8,277 nucleotides of DNA, taken from positions 1 to 8,277 of the forward strand of contig JAOZTO010000088.1 in assembly GCA_029942265.1 (NCBI GenBank). Direction: 5' to 3'. Position numbers and translations under genes: made by a program. Under the pieces are notes generated by a model. The model was given only the letters and a program-made list of their open reading frames with translations. It was not told where the DNA came from and did no database searches. Positions 1 to 8,277 of the stretch are shown piece by piece. Numbering within the stretch: the stretch's first letter is position 1; the number at the start of each line of letters is the position of its first letter. This stretch comes from Desulfocapsa sp. GTDB taxonomy: Bacteria > Desulfobacterota > Desulfobulbia > Desulfobulbales > Desulfocapsaceae.

Positions 1-79
1 AATGGTAGCGTATTGCGCCATTCATGGGATATACAAAAATCAGGAAACTTCAGTTGATGAGTAAATACGGCATAACAAG

Positions 80-106
80 TTGACTATCTAAATCGTGATA
101 TATACT
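80..106 (+). promoter_or_regulatory. possible sigma-70-type promoter for the chemoreceptor gene
   Basis: A TTGACT hexamer (80-85) is followed after 15 bases by TATACT (101-106). Both resemble -35 and -10 boxes, but the spacing is shorter than the usual 16-18 bases. Start here would give an AT-rich untranslated leader of roughly 105 bases before the ATG at 219. AT-rich DNA produces such matches by chance, so this is only a candidate. Confidence 0.35.
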
Positions 107-208
107 TTCTTTCATGCTACTTAATCGATTGAATTTAAGTCAACAATATATTATTAACATAATAATTATTGTTTACAGCCTTATGTTTTCAATTATTTAT
201 AAATTACT

Positions 209-213
209 AGGAG
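209..213 (+). promoter_or_regulatory. ribosome binding site that fixes the chemoreceptor start
   Basis: AGGAG lies five bases before the ATG at 219. The earlier in-frame ATG at 114 has no comparable purine-rich site in front of it, so translation most likely starts at 219. Confidence 0.8.
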
Positions 214-218
214 AATTA

Positions 219-2240
219 ATGAATTACCTGAAGGATATGTCACTTGCAAGTAAACTAACTGCTGGATTTGGTTTTGTCCTCCTTCTTCTTGTCGCAGTTA
301 GTACTATATGTATCACAAGTTCTACTACAACGATGAAGAATATTGACAAAGTCATGTATGCAGATGAGCTCAAAAATCATATGTTGAAATTGGAAATCGA
401 CCACCTTGCTTTCTTGATCAAAGCCCAAAAATTCTTTTCGGACACATCATCCCAAGAGATGGATGTACAGACCGATGACCATAAATGCCGATTAGGAAAA
501 TGGCTCTACGGAAACCAAAGAAAACAAACAGAAGTAGCATTACCTGAGCTAACGTCTATCCTAAAAAGTCTCGAATCCCCACATGCCATTCTGCATCATT
601 CTATTACTGAGATCAATGAACTTCTTGCCAAAGAGGGGCGTGAAAAAGCGTTACATCAAGTGGGATTGCTATTTACGAGTAAAACCGAACCTTCATTGAT
701 CAGAATTGAATCTATACTTGATAAACTTGTATCTACCCTAGACACATATACCGAGCAATCAAAACAAGAACTCGTCTCCGCAACAGCCTCGATGAAAACA
801 AAAGTTCTCATTTTGAGCATACTTGCCATACTCATTGGAATAACGATCTCTTTCATACTTATTCGTCTTATTACAGGCTCGGTTAAAGCAATCATTAAAA
901 CAACAGATGCACTTGCCACTGGTGACATGACAGTGCGATCAGACATAAAAAGAAAAGATGAAATCGGACAACTGGCCGCCGCAACGAACAAACTTGCTTC
1001 CCAATTTGATCTAAATCTTGCACAGGTTCGCAGTTCTTCTTCAACCATAGGTTCCTTCACCAACATATTGAATACACTAGCTGGGGAGATGTCTTCATCT
1101 GCTGAAAATATGGCTGGAAAAGCTACAACCGTTGCAACAGCAGCCGAAGAAATGAATGCAAATATGTCTGCTATTGCAGCTGCATCTGAAGAAACAAGCA
1201 CAAACGTTAATATGGTAGCCGCTGGTGCAGAAGAAATGAGCGCCACAATTGGCGAAATAGCTTCTAATTCTGAAATTGCCATTGAAATTACTGAAGAAGC
1301 GGTGTCTGAAGCTATCAAAGCTGAAGAAAGTGTAAGAGCACTCGGAAGTGCTGCCCAGGAAATCAGCAAGGTAACAGAAACTATTAATGAAATTGCAGAT
1401 CAGACTAATCTGCTTGCCTTAAATGCAACCATTGAGGCAGCAAGAGCAGGTGAGGCTGGCAAAGGTTTCGCCGTAGTTGCTAATGAGATCAAGGAACTTG
1501 CAAAGCAAACCACAGAAGCAACACAGGAGATTAAAAATCGCATTGAAGGTGTTCAACAATCCAGTGAACAAACCATCAAAGTCATAGGGACAATATCCAC
1601 TACTATCAACAAAACAAATGAAATTGTTACAACCATGGCATCCGCTGTCCAGGAACAAGCTGCTGCAAGTCAGGAAATTTCTGATAATGTAAGCCAAGCA
1701 TCAATAGGAATTCAGGAAGTTAATGAAAATATTGCTCAGGCATCAACTGTAAACAATGAGGTAACCAACGATATCACATCGATAAAGGTTGAAGCTGACA
1801 GTGTGGCTGCCCATGCAACTGATATCAATGAACTTTCATCTGAAATGCATGTAAATGTTGAATCCCTCGATACTCTTGTTTCAAAATTTACATTCCGTGA
1901 CGAATATTTTCATATTGGAGACGTTAAGTCAGCACACTTTACCTGGAAAATGAAACTCACCTCCGTTATGGCCGGGTATCAACACATGCACGAAAAAGAT
2001 GTGGTTGATCACTTGGATTGTCCTTTTGGAAAATGGTATGCAAACGCACCTGTAGAACTGAGAAACGCCGATGTCTTCGGGGAACTTGGTGTGCATCATG
2101 AAGCAGTACATAAAAGAGTTCGTGAAGCAGTAGCTTTACAGAATCAGAACAATTCCACAGCTGCTCATCAAAAGGTAGCAGAGTTTGATTCTGAACGAAA
2201 ACAGCTTTTTGCTAATCTTGATGAGCTTTATATAAGCTGA
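219..2240 (+). CDS. methyl-accepting chemotaxis protein with two CZB-like zinc-binding domains
   Basis: Transmembrane chemoreceptor of 673 residues that would signal to CheA/CheW. The start at 219 is chosen for its AGGAG site; starting at 114 would add 35 Ile-rich residues before the normal receptor N-terminus. Order seen: short cytoplasmic tail, TM1 about 13-32, periplasmic sensor about 33-195, TM2 about 196-218, HAMP about 219-270, long helical signalling domain with the conserved hairpin tip about 391-431 (includes [19 protein letters not shown]), then a C-terminal CZB domain about 570-640. The C-terminal CZB has the expected ligands His573, Cys601 (in CPFGKW), His627 and His631. The periplasmic part repeats the same pattern: His62, Cys90 (in CRLGKW), His122 and His126. 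CZB domains are known to bind zinc and, in some receptors, to sense zinc or hypochlorite. The ligand here is not known. There is no C-terminal CheR/CheB docking pentapeptide. It appears to be transcribed alone and converges with the restriction operon. Confidence 0.95.
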   Translation: MNYLKDMSLASKLTAGFGFVLLLLVAVSTICITSSTTTMKNIDKVMYADELKNHMLKLEIDHLAFLIKAQKFFSDTSSQEMDVQTDDHKCRLGKWLYGNQRKQTEVALPELTSILKSLESPHAILHHSITEINELLAKEGREKALHQVGLLFTSKTEPSLIRIESILDKLVSTLDTYTEQSKQELVSATASMKTKVLILSILAILIGITISFILIRLITGSVKAIIKTTDALATGDMTVRSDIKRKDEIGQLAAATNKLASQFDLNLAQVRSSSSTIGSFTNILNTLAGEMSSSAENMAGKATTVATAAEEMNANMSAIAAASEETSTNVNMVAAGAEEMSATIGEIASNSEIAIEITEEAVSEAIKAEESVRALGSAAQEISKVTETINEIADQTNLLALNATIEAARAGEAGKGFAVVANEIKELAKQTTEATQEIKNRIEGVQQSSEQTIKVIGTISTTINKTNEIVTTMASAVQEQAAASQEISDNVSQASIGIQEVNENIAQASTVNNEVTNDITSIKVEADSVAAHATDINELSSEMHVNVESLDTLVSKFTFRDEYFHIGDVKSAHFTWKMKLTSVMAGYQHMHEKDVVDHLDCPFGKWYANAPVELRNADVFGELGVHHEAVHKRVREAVALQNQNNSTAAHQKVAEFDSERKQLFANLDELYIS

Positions 2241-2286
2241 TAAGGATGATGGATTCGTAAATATTCGGGCTGAGCTAAAAACAGGC

Positions 2287-2301
2287 TAAATCACTGATTT
2301 A
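2287..2301. repeat. short perfect inverted repeat after the chemoreceptor gene
   Basis: TAAATCA and TGATTTA surround a single central C. The loop is too small for a terminator stem and no T-run follows, so it could only be a protein-binding palindrome or chance in AT-rich DNA. Nothing else is recognised between the chemoreceptor stop and 2323, and there is no clear intrinsic terminator there. Confidence 0.25.
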
Positions 2302-2323
2302 TAAATGTTTGAATAGTGCCCTA

Positions 2324-2341
2324 GGTTCGTTTGATCCGGCT
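2324..2341. repeat. possible terminal inverted repeat of the ISL3 relic
   Basis: GGTTCGTTTGATCCGGCT sits 6 bases beyond the stop of the transposase relic (2348). ISL3-family elements usually end close to the transposase stop with a GG-starting terminal repeat, and this fits in position and in its first bases. The partner end is not visible because the other side of the element is lost, so the call rests on position and resemblance only. Confidence 0.35.
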
Positions 2342-2347
2342 TGTGAA

Positions 2348-2770
2348 CTATAAGTACCCTTGACGGTGCAAGTGGTAGAGTCGGAGTTTGAAATAATCCA
2401 TATCTCTGAAACCATAAGCTTGTCGTTTGAGTGTTTTTATTTTGTTTACGGTTCCTTCAACTGCTCCACTGGTTATTTGATGTGGAAAACAATTTAGGAT
2501 ACCATTCAGATGCCTCAGTAATGTCATTCCTCTTAATCAATGGTTTGGGGCCAGCTGCTAACGCATCGAAACACCATTGCTCCAAGAATTTAGAAGCCTG
2601 TTTGTGGTTTGGCTGGCTCCAGAGCAGGCGTAATTGCTCTTTCATTGAATGTGTATCGCAAAAAGAGGTTTATTGATTTCAAGCAATGAATTTAGTTTTA
2701 CCTGACGTTTTCTAGGAAGCGACTCATAGTTACCAAGGAGAAGAAATCGACATCCTTTTGTAGAGGCGTT
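2348..2770 (-). pseudogene. ISL3-family transposase, C-terminal remnant broken by frameshifts
   Basis: Read right to left, three pieces in different frames join into one continuous ISL3-type C-terminus. Piece one (about 2770 to 2651) reads KGCRFLLLGNYESLP and on to LLEINKPLFAIH. Piece two (2645 to about 2489) starts MKEQLRLLWSQPN and includes the EQW and KPLIK stretches. Piece three (about 2488 to 2348) reads ITSGAVEGTVNKIKTLKRQA, then YGFRDMDYFKLRLYHLH, and ends at a stop at 2348. The glutamate in AVEG corresponds to the last acidic residue of the DDE catalytic triad. Breaks lie near 2646-2651 and in the A-run at 2486-2489. The N-terminal two thirds, with the zinc-finger region and the first two catalytic aspartates, is absent. 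It cannot make an active transposase. The family call is firm; the exact right limit is not. Confidence 0.85.
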
Positions 2771-2782
2771 GCAATTTTGATT

Positions 2783-2930
2783 TATGAGTCCGTTGATTTA
2801 ATAGCATTTTTGTTCGATGTCGAGATAAATGGGAAATTTTACCGCAGGCATATGGTTGATATTCCGAGGATAAAATTTTTCATTTAACGAAGAGATCGGG
2901 ACAAAAAGGCATTAAATCAACAGGCTCATA
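2783..2930. mobile_element. MITE-like foldback element (148 bp imperfect palindrome)
   Basis: The left end (2783-2813, starting TATGAGTCCGTTGATTTAAT) matches the reverse complement of the right end (2901-2930, starting TATGAGCCTGTTGATTTAAT) with 18 of 20 identical at the outer part. It continues to about 27 of 30 with one bulged base. Similarity goes on inwards through an AAATG..AAATTTTA..C stretch, so nearly the whole element can fold on itself around about 2857. No open reading frame is supported inside. No clear target-site duplication is seen. It lies 11 bases beyond the stop of res and abuts the transposase relic. It may be a MITE mobilised by an IS elsewhere in the genome, or the joined ends of a deleted IS. 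A stem this long could also stop transcription of the two converging units. Confidence 0.75.
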
Positions 2931-2941
2931 GGTACAGTAAT

Positions 2942-5900
2942 TTAGTAAGAAGTAGTTCCCACACCAACAATATCCATCAACTTCCCATACCCATCCACCA
3001 CATCATATTTAACCTTCTTCTGGTCAATTTTCTGATTGATTTCATCAAAAAACTTTCGGGCACATTTGATCTTGGTTTTTTCAATCTCCCTCAGCTCCAT
3101 CGTTGACATGGAGCCTTTTGTTTCCGCAACAAAGTAGACATGCTTAACTGACCCTTCTTTAAAGGAAATTGCCCAATCAGGATTGTACGTACCAACGGGT
3201 GTTGGAATAAAAAACCCTTTGGGAAGCTTGGCATACACAACTACTTCTGTGCTGGTATCCAGTTCTTCAACAAATGTCCTTTCAGTCTTGGAATCAGTGA
3301 TTACGTAGTCATAGATATGACGTTTCAGGGGATTGCCGGCATCACTAAAATCCTGCTTGCCTTGTCCATCTGTGAAAATGTTCATATCGTGGACTTCGGC
3401 GACAGTATCATAGCTCAGATGCTCAATAACGGCCGTTGCCTTCTGTTCGTTAATGAGTCTTCCGGCTTCTGCAATAAAACTTTCGGGATTGGTTTTGAAT
3501 TGGGCAAAAACAGGTTTTGTAAGACCTGCCAATATCCCAGAGACTGTCCTTCTGGTGAGCTGTCCTGATTCTGCAATTTTTCCAATCAGATCATACTGAA
3601 CAGCAGAATGGACAGAGTTTTTGTTCTTTTCGGTGGTTGTTGATGTTACCTCAAACCCCTTTCCTTCTGCCAGGCCATCATAGGTTGTTAAGCCATCGAC
3701 CTGTTCACCGGCCTGGATAGTGTATTGCAGTGCTGTGACACGTAAATTTTCATTCAGGTTTTCTACACATTTTTTGATGAGTTCGGAGCTGTCAAAATGA
3801 ACGCTGTAGGCAGCCTTTTTATTAATTCTGTCCCAGAGTTCCTTGAATTCCTTTTTCTCAAAGTTATCATTCAGACGATTAAGTTTGGCTTTTCTTTCAT
3901 CGCTAATATTCGGCAGACTGGCATCACTATAAACACTGTCAACCAGCTGGAAAATCTGTTCCGAATATGCGTTTAAATCCTCCGGTAATGGCGCAAGTGT
4001 CTCGTCTTTAACGGCATCATGGTAAGCTTTGGTTATGTTGTCGTTATCATCGGTGTAATCGTTTTTCAGCAAATACCTGTAAATCTGCTTGGCCATTTGT
4101 GGTGTTACTTCAACTTCACCATTTTCTGTGGTCAGCACCTTTCCACTAAAATAGGCTGCATCGGCAATCCTTGGCCGTTCAGATAACGATTCACTAATAT
4201 CCTTTTGCAGGCCTTTAACAAAATCCTTGTAACTTTCATTGGCTACTACCGTCAAAATATTGGTTTGATGAACGGTTGCCGGATTATCCTGACGATCTCC
4301 AAATTTGTTCACAGCGATACGCAGGCCACGACCAACTTCCTGCCGCCTGGATATTCTGTTGTCACTGTGTTTGAGGGTACAGATAACAAAAACATTTGGG
4401 TTGTCCCAACCTTCACGAAGAGCGGAATGGGAAAAGATAAAGCGGGTTGGTTCATCGAGGGAAAGGAGTCGTGCTTTGTCTTTCAATATCAAATCATACG
4501 CATCAACATCATTGGCTTCACCTTTTTTAAACTCTGTTTTATTCATCTTCGGATCAATAAGACGTTTGCTTTTTTTATCTATGGCAAAGTAACCATTGTG
4601 AGTCTTTGAAACATCGATTCCATCCAGATATTTCTTGTATTCCAGATTAGCAAGGTGCGGTAACTCGTTATAACAATCCTTGTATTCTTCTTCAAAAATC
4701 CTAGCATACTCACCCTTGTCATCGGCGGCTTCATAATCTCGGTATTTGGCTACTTCATCGATAAAAAAGAGTGTAAGAACTTTGATCCCCTGATGAAACA
4801 TAAGTTGTTCTTTTTCAAGATGTGCCCTGATTGCCTCACGAATTTGAATCCGGCGTATTGTTATTTCGTTCACATCACCGGTAGCCTCACCAGCAGTTAA
4901 CTCTGCGCCATTGGTAAAGCTGACAGTATCAGTGTGACCATTAATATCTGAAATAACAAAGCCCTGGTACTGATCGAGTTTCCCGGACTGATCAAAAAGA
5001 TTGTCTCCTTTGCCAAGTTTTCTGGTTTTTCGTACGATACTGTCTTTCTGTTTGATCTCTATTTCCATCCGGGCAACAGGGCTTTTTTTCGATATTTCGA
5101 TGGCCTCAAGATAGAGATATGCATTGGTACCGGAAAGTCCCTTAACGGAGATACCACGCACCGCAATCTTTTTTACCAGCTTCTGGTTGTAGGCGTCCAA
5201 AGCATCAAGACGATGAATCTTATTGTGGGTTGTCTTATGTGTTGCTGAATAACGCAGGATCATAAGAGGATTAAACTCTTTTAGTGAATCAAGGGTCTTC
5301 TTCCCCTCCATCTTCTGGGGCTCATCAAGTACCAGTATGGGATTATTGGCTTTGATAACATCAATGGGACGACGACTTTGAAAATCATCCAGCTCCTCAT
5401 AGATCCGGCGGGCATCTTTGCCTCTGGCATTAAAGGCCTGGACATTGATCACCATGATATTAATTCCGGCGTCCGAAGAATAGCTTTCGATATTATGGGG
5501 AGACCTGGAGTTATAGATAAAGAATTTTGCCTTCTTCCCGTAAGTCTCCTGAAAATGATCTGCTGTTATTTCCAGTGATTTAAACACACCCTCCCGGATG
5601 GCAATGCTGGGAACCACGACAATAAACTTGGACCAGCCAAACCGCATATTCATTTCAAAGAATGTCTTTATATAGCAGTAGGTCTTACCGGTACCGGTCT
5701 CCATTTCAATATCCAGATTCACTGGTGTTATTTTACTTTTCACCAGGTTTGAGGAGACAGGAAGGTTCTGCGATCTTTGTATTTTCTGGATATTTTCCAG
5801 AAGTTGATTCTCGCTCAACGCCAGATCATCATTTTTAAATCCTGATGTTTCGAGAAAAGATGCCTGCCTGTACCCTTTATGATCTTTTTTCTTTGTTCCC

Positions 5901-6010
5901 GGATCAACCCTGTATTTCACTCCACTCAGATTAGGCTGTCCCAGAAAACAGTCAACAACAGCTTCTACAGCACGGCTCTGGTAGGGCTGTTTTTTAAATT
6001 TAAGCTTCAT
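2942..6010 (-). CDS. res: type III restriction endonuclease, Res (helicase-nuclease) subunit
   Basis: A 1022-residue protein, of normal length for type III Res. With Mod it would form the complex that binds unmethylated sites, moves or slides along DNA using ATP, and cuts. Visible superfamily 2 helicase motifs are Walker A METGTGKT (103-110), the DEPQ box (229-232), SATHKT (255-260), and the C-terminal helicase part with REGWDNPN (532-539) followed by [11 protein letters not shown] (555-565). The C-terminal endonuclease is PD-(D/E)XK type: NPDW with Asp945, then ETK with Glu963 and Lys965, spaced as expected. All key residues are present and there is no frameshift, so it is probably active. 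The ATG at 6008-6010 lies inside the end of the nuclease gene upstream (11-bp overlap) and has GGGAAG six bases before it, which suggests translational coupling. It is the last gene of the operon, with the foldback element just beyond its stop. Confidence 0.95.
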   Translation of the reverse strand: MKLKFKKQPYQSRAVEAVVDCFLGQPNLSGVKYRVDPGTKKKDHKGYRQASFLETSGFKNDDLALSENQLLENIQKIQRSQNLPVSSNLVKSKITPVNLDIEMETGTGKTYCYIKTFFEMNMRFGWSKFIVVVPSIAIREGVFKSLEITADHFQETYGKKAKFFIYNSRSPHNIESYSSDAGINIMVINVQAFNARGKDARRIYEELDDFQSRRPIDVIKANNPILVLDEPQKMEGKKTLDSLKEFNPLMILRYSATHKTTHNKIHRLDALDAYNQKLVKKIAVRGISVKGLSGTNAYLYLEAIEISKKSPVARMEIEIKQKDSIVRKTRKLGKGDNLFDQSGKLDQYQGFVISDINGHTDTVSFTNGAELTAGEATGDVNEITIRRIQIREAIRAHLEKEQLMFHQGIKVLTLFFIDEVAKYRDYEAADDKGEYARIFEEEYKDCYNELPHLANLEYKKYLDGIDVSKTHNGYFAIDKKSKRLIDPKMNKTEFKKGEANDVDAYDLILKDKARLLSLDEPTRFIFSHSALREGWDNPNVFVICTLKHSDNRISRRQEVGRGLRIAVNKFGDRQDNPATVHQTNILTVVANESYKDFVKGLQKDISESLSERPRIADAAYFSGKVLTTENGEVEVTPQMAKQIYRYLLKNDYTDDNDNITKAYHDAVKDETLAPLPEDLNAYSEQIFQLVDSVYSDASLPNISDERKAKLNRLNDNFEKKEFKELWDRINKKAAYSVHFDSSELIKKCVENLNENLRVTALQYTIQAGEQVDGLTTYDGLAEGKGFEVTSTTTEKNKNSVHSAVQYDLIGKIAESGQLTRRTVSGILAGLTKPVFAQFKTNPESFIAEAGRLINEQKATAVIEHLSYDTVAEVHDMNIFTDGQGKQDFSDAGNPLKRHIYDYVITDSKTERTFVEELDTSTEVVVYAKLPKGFFIPTPVGTYNPDWAISFKEGSVKHVYFVAETKGSMSTMELREIEKTKIKCARKFFDEINQKIDQKKVKYDVVDGYGKLMDIVGVGTTSY

Positions 6011-7121
6011 TTGCAGCTTCCCATTCTTTTTGAACCTCTTCCAGTTGCTTTTGTAATTCCTCTTTGGAAGGCAAATAGAGCTGATATTCAGAGGCGTGGA
6101 TATTGCTGTTTTCCGGAAGGCTTAGTTCAACAAGGGCATCGTTTTTACGGTGACAGAGCATAATTCCGACCGTAGGAGCTTCCTGATCCTGCTTTACATG
6201 GCGATCAAAGTAGTTCACATACATCTGCATTTGTCCAAGATCCTGGTGGGTAAGCTTATCACGCTTAAGATCTATCAGGACATAGCAACGAAGCAGGCGA
6301 TTATAAAAGACCAGATCCACATAGAAGTGGTCATCATCAAAGGTGAAGCGTTTCTGCCTGCCCTCAAAAAGGAATCCTTTACCAAGTTCAAGCAGAAAAT
6401 GTTCGATCTTGTTGATAATTGCCGTTTCAAGTTCATGCTCGGAATAGTGCGGGTGTTCCGCCAGGTTGAGGAATTCAAGGACATAAGGGCTTTTCAGGAT
6501 ATCACCAGGGCTGCCCACCAGTTGCCCTTTTTCAGAAAGTTCTTTTATTTTCCCTTTATCACGACTTAATGCCAGTCGTTCATAGAGTGATGATGCAATC
6601 TGTCTCTGCAACTCCCGGACAGTCCAGCTGTTTTCCAGTGCTTCGAGTTCATAAAATCTTCGCTCTTCTTCGGAGCGAATGGTCTGAAGGGTTACATAAT
6701 GTGACCAGCCAAGTTGAAAAGAGGCTGCCAATTGACTGATAACCGCCCCAAACTGCTGTGGGAATGATTTGACCGACAATGTCGGACGAATTTCGGAAAC
6801 AGCAGATTGGTCCGACACTGTCGGGCCAATGTTTCGGTACTGTTGATAGAATGAACGATAGAGTTTCAGACGGGTTACTGAACTGCCCCGAACCTTTCCC
6901 TTGAGCCTGCCGGATAAGGATTCAAGAAACTGACGGCCATATTCTGCCCGGTCTGCGCCATGTTGTTCAAATTCAACAATATACCAGCCAAACAACCAGT
7001 TGCGAACCACCAGAGAAATATCAACAGACCTAGCCGCTTGTTTTTGCAACTTGTTTTGTGTCAGCTCAAACAGTTCTATCAGTCTCTCAAAACCAATTTT
7101 ATTTTCTGTAAGCTCACTCAT
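6000..7121 (-). CDS. YhcG/DUF1016-family PD-(D/E)XK nuclease embedded in the type III operon
   Basis: A 373-residue protein with the two parts of the YhcG (DUF1016) family. The N-terminal helical domain (about 10-175) includes [20 protein letters not shown] and the variable linker GPTVSDQ...IRPTLSV (99-117). The C-terminal nuclease fold (about 205-350) shows the likely active site: Asp269 in YVDLVFYN, Asp284 and Lys286 in VLIDLK, and Gln297 in GQMQMY. The second acidic residue is Asp, as I recall for many members. The last 25 or so residues are charged and helical ([20 protein letters not shown]). Members are predicted nucleases often found near restriction genes, and their role is poorly known. 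The ATG overlaps the mod stop in an ATGA junction, and AGGTGAGG precedes it. The end overlaps res by 11 bp. This arrangement implies co-expression and suggests a working partnership, which is inference. The gene is intact. Confidence 0.9.
   Translation of the reverse strand: MSELTENKIGFERLIELFELTQNKLQKQAARSVDISLVVRNWLFGWYIVEFEQHGADRAEYGRQFLESLSGRLKGKVRGSSVTRLKLYRSFYQQYRNIGPTVSDQSAVSEIRPTLSVKSFPQQFGAVISQLAASFQLGWSHYVTLQTIRSEEERRFYELEALENSWTVRELQRQIASSLYERLALSRDKGKIKELSEKGQLVGSPGDILKSPYVLEFLNLAEHPHYSEHELETAIINKIEHFLLELGKGFLFEGRQKRFTFDDDHFYVDLVFYNRLLRCYVLIDLKRDKLTHQDLGQMQMYVNYFDRHVKQDQEAPTVGIMLCHRKNDALVELSLPENSNIHASEYQLYLPSKEELQKQLEEVQKEWEAANEA
6773..6824. repeat. pair of 13-bp palindromes inside the nuclease gene
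   Basis: CCGACAATGTCGG (6773-6785) and CCGACACTGTCGG (6812-6824) are the same palindrome with a variable centre base, 39 bases apart start to start, so in the same reading frame. They encode the PTLS and PTVS repeats of the linker. Each could form a small hairpin or be a dyad binding site. A protein-level repeat is the simplest explanation. Confidence 0.7.
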
Positions 7122-8277
7122 ATTGTCCTCACCTCGGTGTGAGGGGAGATAAGCTTAAATATCTGCTCCACATTAATTTTAACACTGTCGTCTTTAAAAC
7201 CGGCATCTCGGAATACAACCCGCATGGGCTTGTGTTTTGCCAGTTCTTTGCAGAAATCTTCAGTTATTTGACCATCCTTTTCAAAACATGCTGCCAGAGC
7301 ATTATTATCGACAAAAAAGACTTCATTATTGGCGATTATTTTTCTGGTAATGGGGAGAGACAGATCGACACCCCAGTCGAGGAGTACCTGGAAGAGTAGG
7401 TCTTCCGCTGTTCGGTCTTTTTTGATATTATCGGTGAATCCCGGAAGCATTCCAGGTTCGAGTTCATCCGGTGAATAATAGACATCGGCCATATTGGATG
7501 AATCTACTTTGAGGACTCGAAAGCCGGTGTCGAGGTTAGGGGCTGCTTCAGGATTTTCTTTTTTTATCTTTTTTCCGGCTCTGCGAATTCGTTCTTTGCT
7601 TATTTCTGCGATGGTTTTGTATCCTGCTTTATGAGCCTCTGACTTTTCATCACAGGCTTCTGGGAGTTGAACCATTATAAAGTTGCGGTTGATACCATCG
7701 TCTGCATTGAGTTGCATGGTTGCATGAGCAGTAGTACTTGAACCAGCAAAGAAATCGAGAACAATTTCATTTGTCCCAACATCAGCTTGGTGAATTAATT
7801 CTTTTATAAATGCAACTGGTTTAGGAAAATCCATAACTCTATTTTCAAACAGAGATACAATATCAGCAGTCCCGTGTCTTGTGTATAGATCTTTGCCAAT
7901 AATGGAAGAGTAGCCAGTTCTTTCTGAGGAGAGATCACACACAAATGATTTTCTCCTTGGACGACCATCTGGATTTGAAGGCCATATAATCCTATTATCA
8001 GAAATTAACTTAGCCATAGTTTGTTTGTTATAACGCCACCCCATCGGTGGACACCCATAATTAATAGCTGTTTCAGGGTCGACCAGTTCGTAATGAAGAT
8101 TAGGGCGGCGATCAACTGTTGCAAGGCCAACCATATTGGCACTCGTCCAGTCACCACGCGGGTCACCATTGGGGTTAGAATAGCCCTGTAAATTTCTATC
8201 AGCTCCACGAATTTTTTTACCATATACATTTACATATTCATGATCTACTGATACGCCATTTTTGGTTCGATTATCTA
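7118..8277 (-). CDS. mod: type III DNA methyltransferase, Mod subunit (N-terminus outside the window)
   Basis: The C-terminal 385 residues of a type III Mod protein, the subunit that recognises the site and transfers a methyl group from S-adenosylmethionine to adenine. The frame stays open to the right edge, so the ATG at 8134 is internal: upstream codons read GADRNLQGYSNPNGDPRGDW, which is typical Mod sequence before TSANMVGLATVDRRPN. The S-adenosylmethionine-binding motif LDFFAGSSTT is at about 7730-7759, followed by NRNFIMVQLPE. In this beta-class layout the catalytic DPPY motif comes earlier and must lie beyond the window. The C-terminal part has DVYYSPDE, the LLDWGVDL stretch and RVVFRDAGFKDDSVKINVEQ, all typical of Mod. 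The stop overlaps the next gene by 4 bp (ATGA). First visible gene of a mod-nuclease-res operon; its promoter is not in view. Confidence 0.95.
   Translation of the reverse strand, partial: DNRTKNGVSVDHEYVNVYGKKIRGADRNLQGYSNPNGDPRGDWTSANMVGLATVDRRPNLHYELVDPETAINYGCPPMGWRYNKQTMAKLISDNRIIWPSNPDGRPRRKSFVCDLSSERTGYSSIIGKDLYTRHGTADIVSLFENRVMDFPKPVAFIKELIHQADVGTNEIVLDFFAGSSTTAHATMQLNADDGINRNFIMVQLPEACDEKSEAHKAGYKTIAEISKERIRRAGKKIKKENPEAAPNLDTGFRVLKVDSSNMADVYYSPDELEPGMLPGFTDNIKKDRTAEDLLFQVLLDWGVDLSLPITRKIIANNEVFFVDNNALAACFEKDGQITEDFCKELAKHKPMRVVFRDAGFKDDSVKINVEQIFKLISPHTEVRTI
7127..7135 (-). promoter_or_regulatory. ribosome binding site of the nuclease gene, inside mod
   Basis: On the minus strand GAGGTGAGG ends five bases before the ATG at 7121. 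It lies within the last codons of mod, so ribosomes finishing mod can restart here. This supports the chosen start. Confidence 0.75.

Noticed and set aside
3..16. Sigma-54-like TGG...TTGC pattern near the left edge.
   Set aside because: Spacing between the GG and GC elements is one base short, and this sigma factor needs strict spacing; it is also far from the start.
1..63. Possible 3' end of an upstream plus-strand gene (two frames open, ending at 57 or 63).
   Set aside because: Too short to recognise any protein, and the two frames cannot be told apart.
114..218. Longer N-terminus of the chemoreceptor from the ATG at 114, adding an Ile-rich hydrophobic stretch.
   Set aside because: No ribosome binding site before 114, while AGGAG precedes 219, and the 219 start gives the usual short tail before TM1. 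The stretch reads as AT-rich leader.
656..1369. Minus-strand open frame of 237 codons opposite the chemoreceptor.
   Set aside because: Its Ala/Ser/Ile-rich translation mirrors the helical signalling domain on the other strand; no family resemblance.
2431..2676. Plus-strand open frame of 81 codons between the two transcription units.
   Set aside because: It lies antisense to the recognisable ISL3 transposase relic.
4205..4609. Plus-strand open frames inside res.
   Set aside because: Res is intact with all motifs on the other strand; these are shadows with no family resemblance.
7568..7574. A AAA AAG slippery heptamer in the mod reading frame (minus strand).
   Set aside because: A -1 shift there meets a stop after a few codons and would only truncate Mod; Lys-rich coding in AT-leaning DNA gives such runs by chance.
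7730..7759. FAGSSTT instead of FAGSGTT in the methyltransferase cofactor motif.
   Set aside because: From general knowledge the Ser variant is common in this Mod subfamily, so it is not evidence of inactivation.

Overview
The window looks like chromosomal DNA from a Gram-negative, motile, probably anaerobic bacterium. A chemoreceptor with zinc-binding CZB domains, AT-leaning codon use and decayed insertion-sequence debris would suit a Desulfobacterota-type organism. That placement is a guess from protein flavour; there is no marker gene here.

There are three regions. (1) Bases 1-2240 hold a short AT-rich leader and one plus-strand gene for a methyl-accepting chemotaxis protein, best started at base 219. 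It appears to carry two zinc-binding (CZB) modules, one in the predicted periplasmic sensor and one at the cytoplasmic C-terminus. (2) Bases 2241-2941 hold no intact gene. They contain the 3' end of an ISL3-family transposase (minus strand) broken by at least two frameshifts, a possible IS end next to it, and a 148-bp imperfect palindrome (2783-2930) with roughly 30-bp terminal inverted repeats. The palindrome looks like a MITE or a solo pair of IS ends. (3) From 2942 to the right edge runs a tightly packed minus-strand operon, transcribed right to left: mod (type III DNA methyltransferase, N-terminus outside the window), a YhcG/DUF1016-type PD-(D/E)XK nuclease, and res (type III restriction-translocase subunit).

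The operon reads as a restriction-modification defence locus. Mod would recognise and methylate the site. Res has visible helicase motifs and a C-terminal nuclease motif, and would cut unmodified DNA together with Mod. The YhcG-like nuclease overlaps both partners (4 bp with mod, 11 bp with res), so the three are probably co-transcribed and translationally coupled, and the middle protein is a candidate extra component of the system. The chemoreceptor gene and the operon converge on the transposon debris, which fits the operon being a mobile or acquired island. The most interesting points are the nuclease embedded in the type III system, the double-CZB chemoreceptor and the foldback element at the 3' end of the operon.
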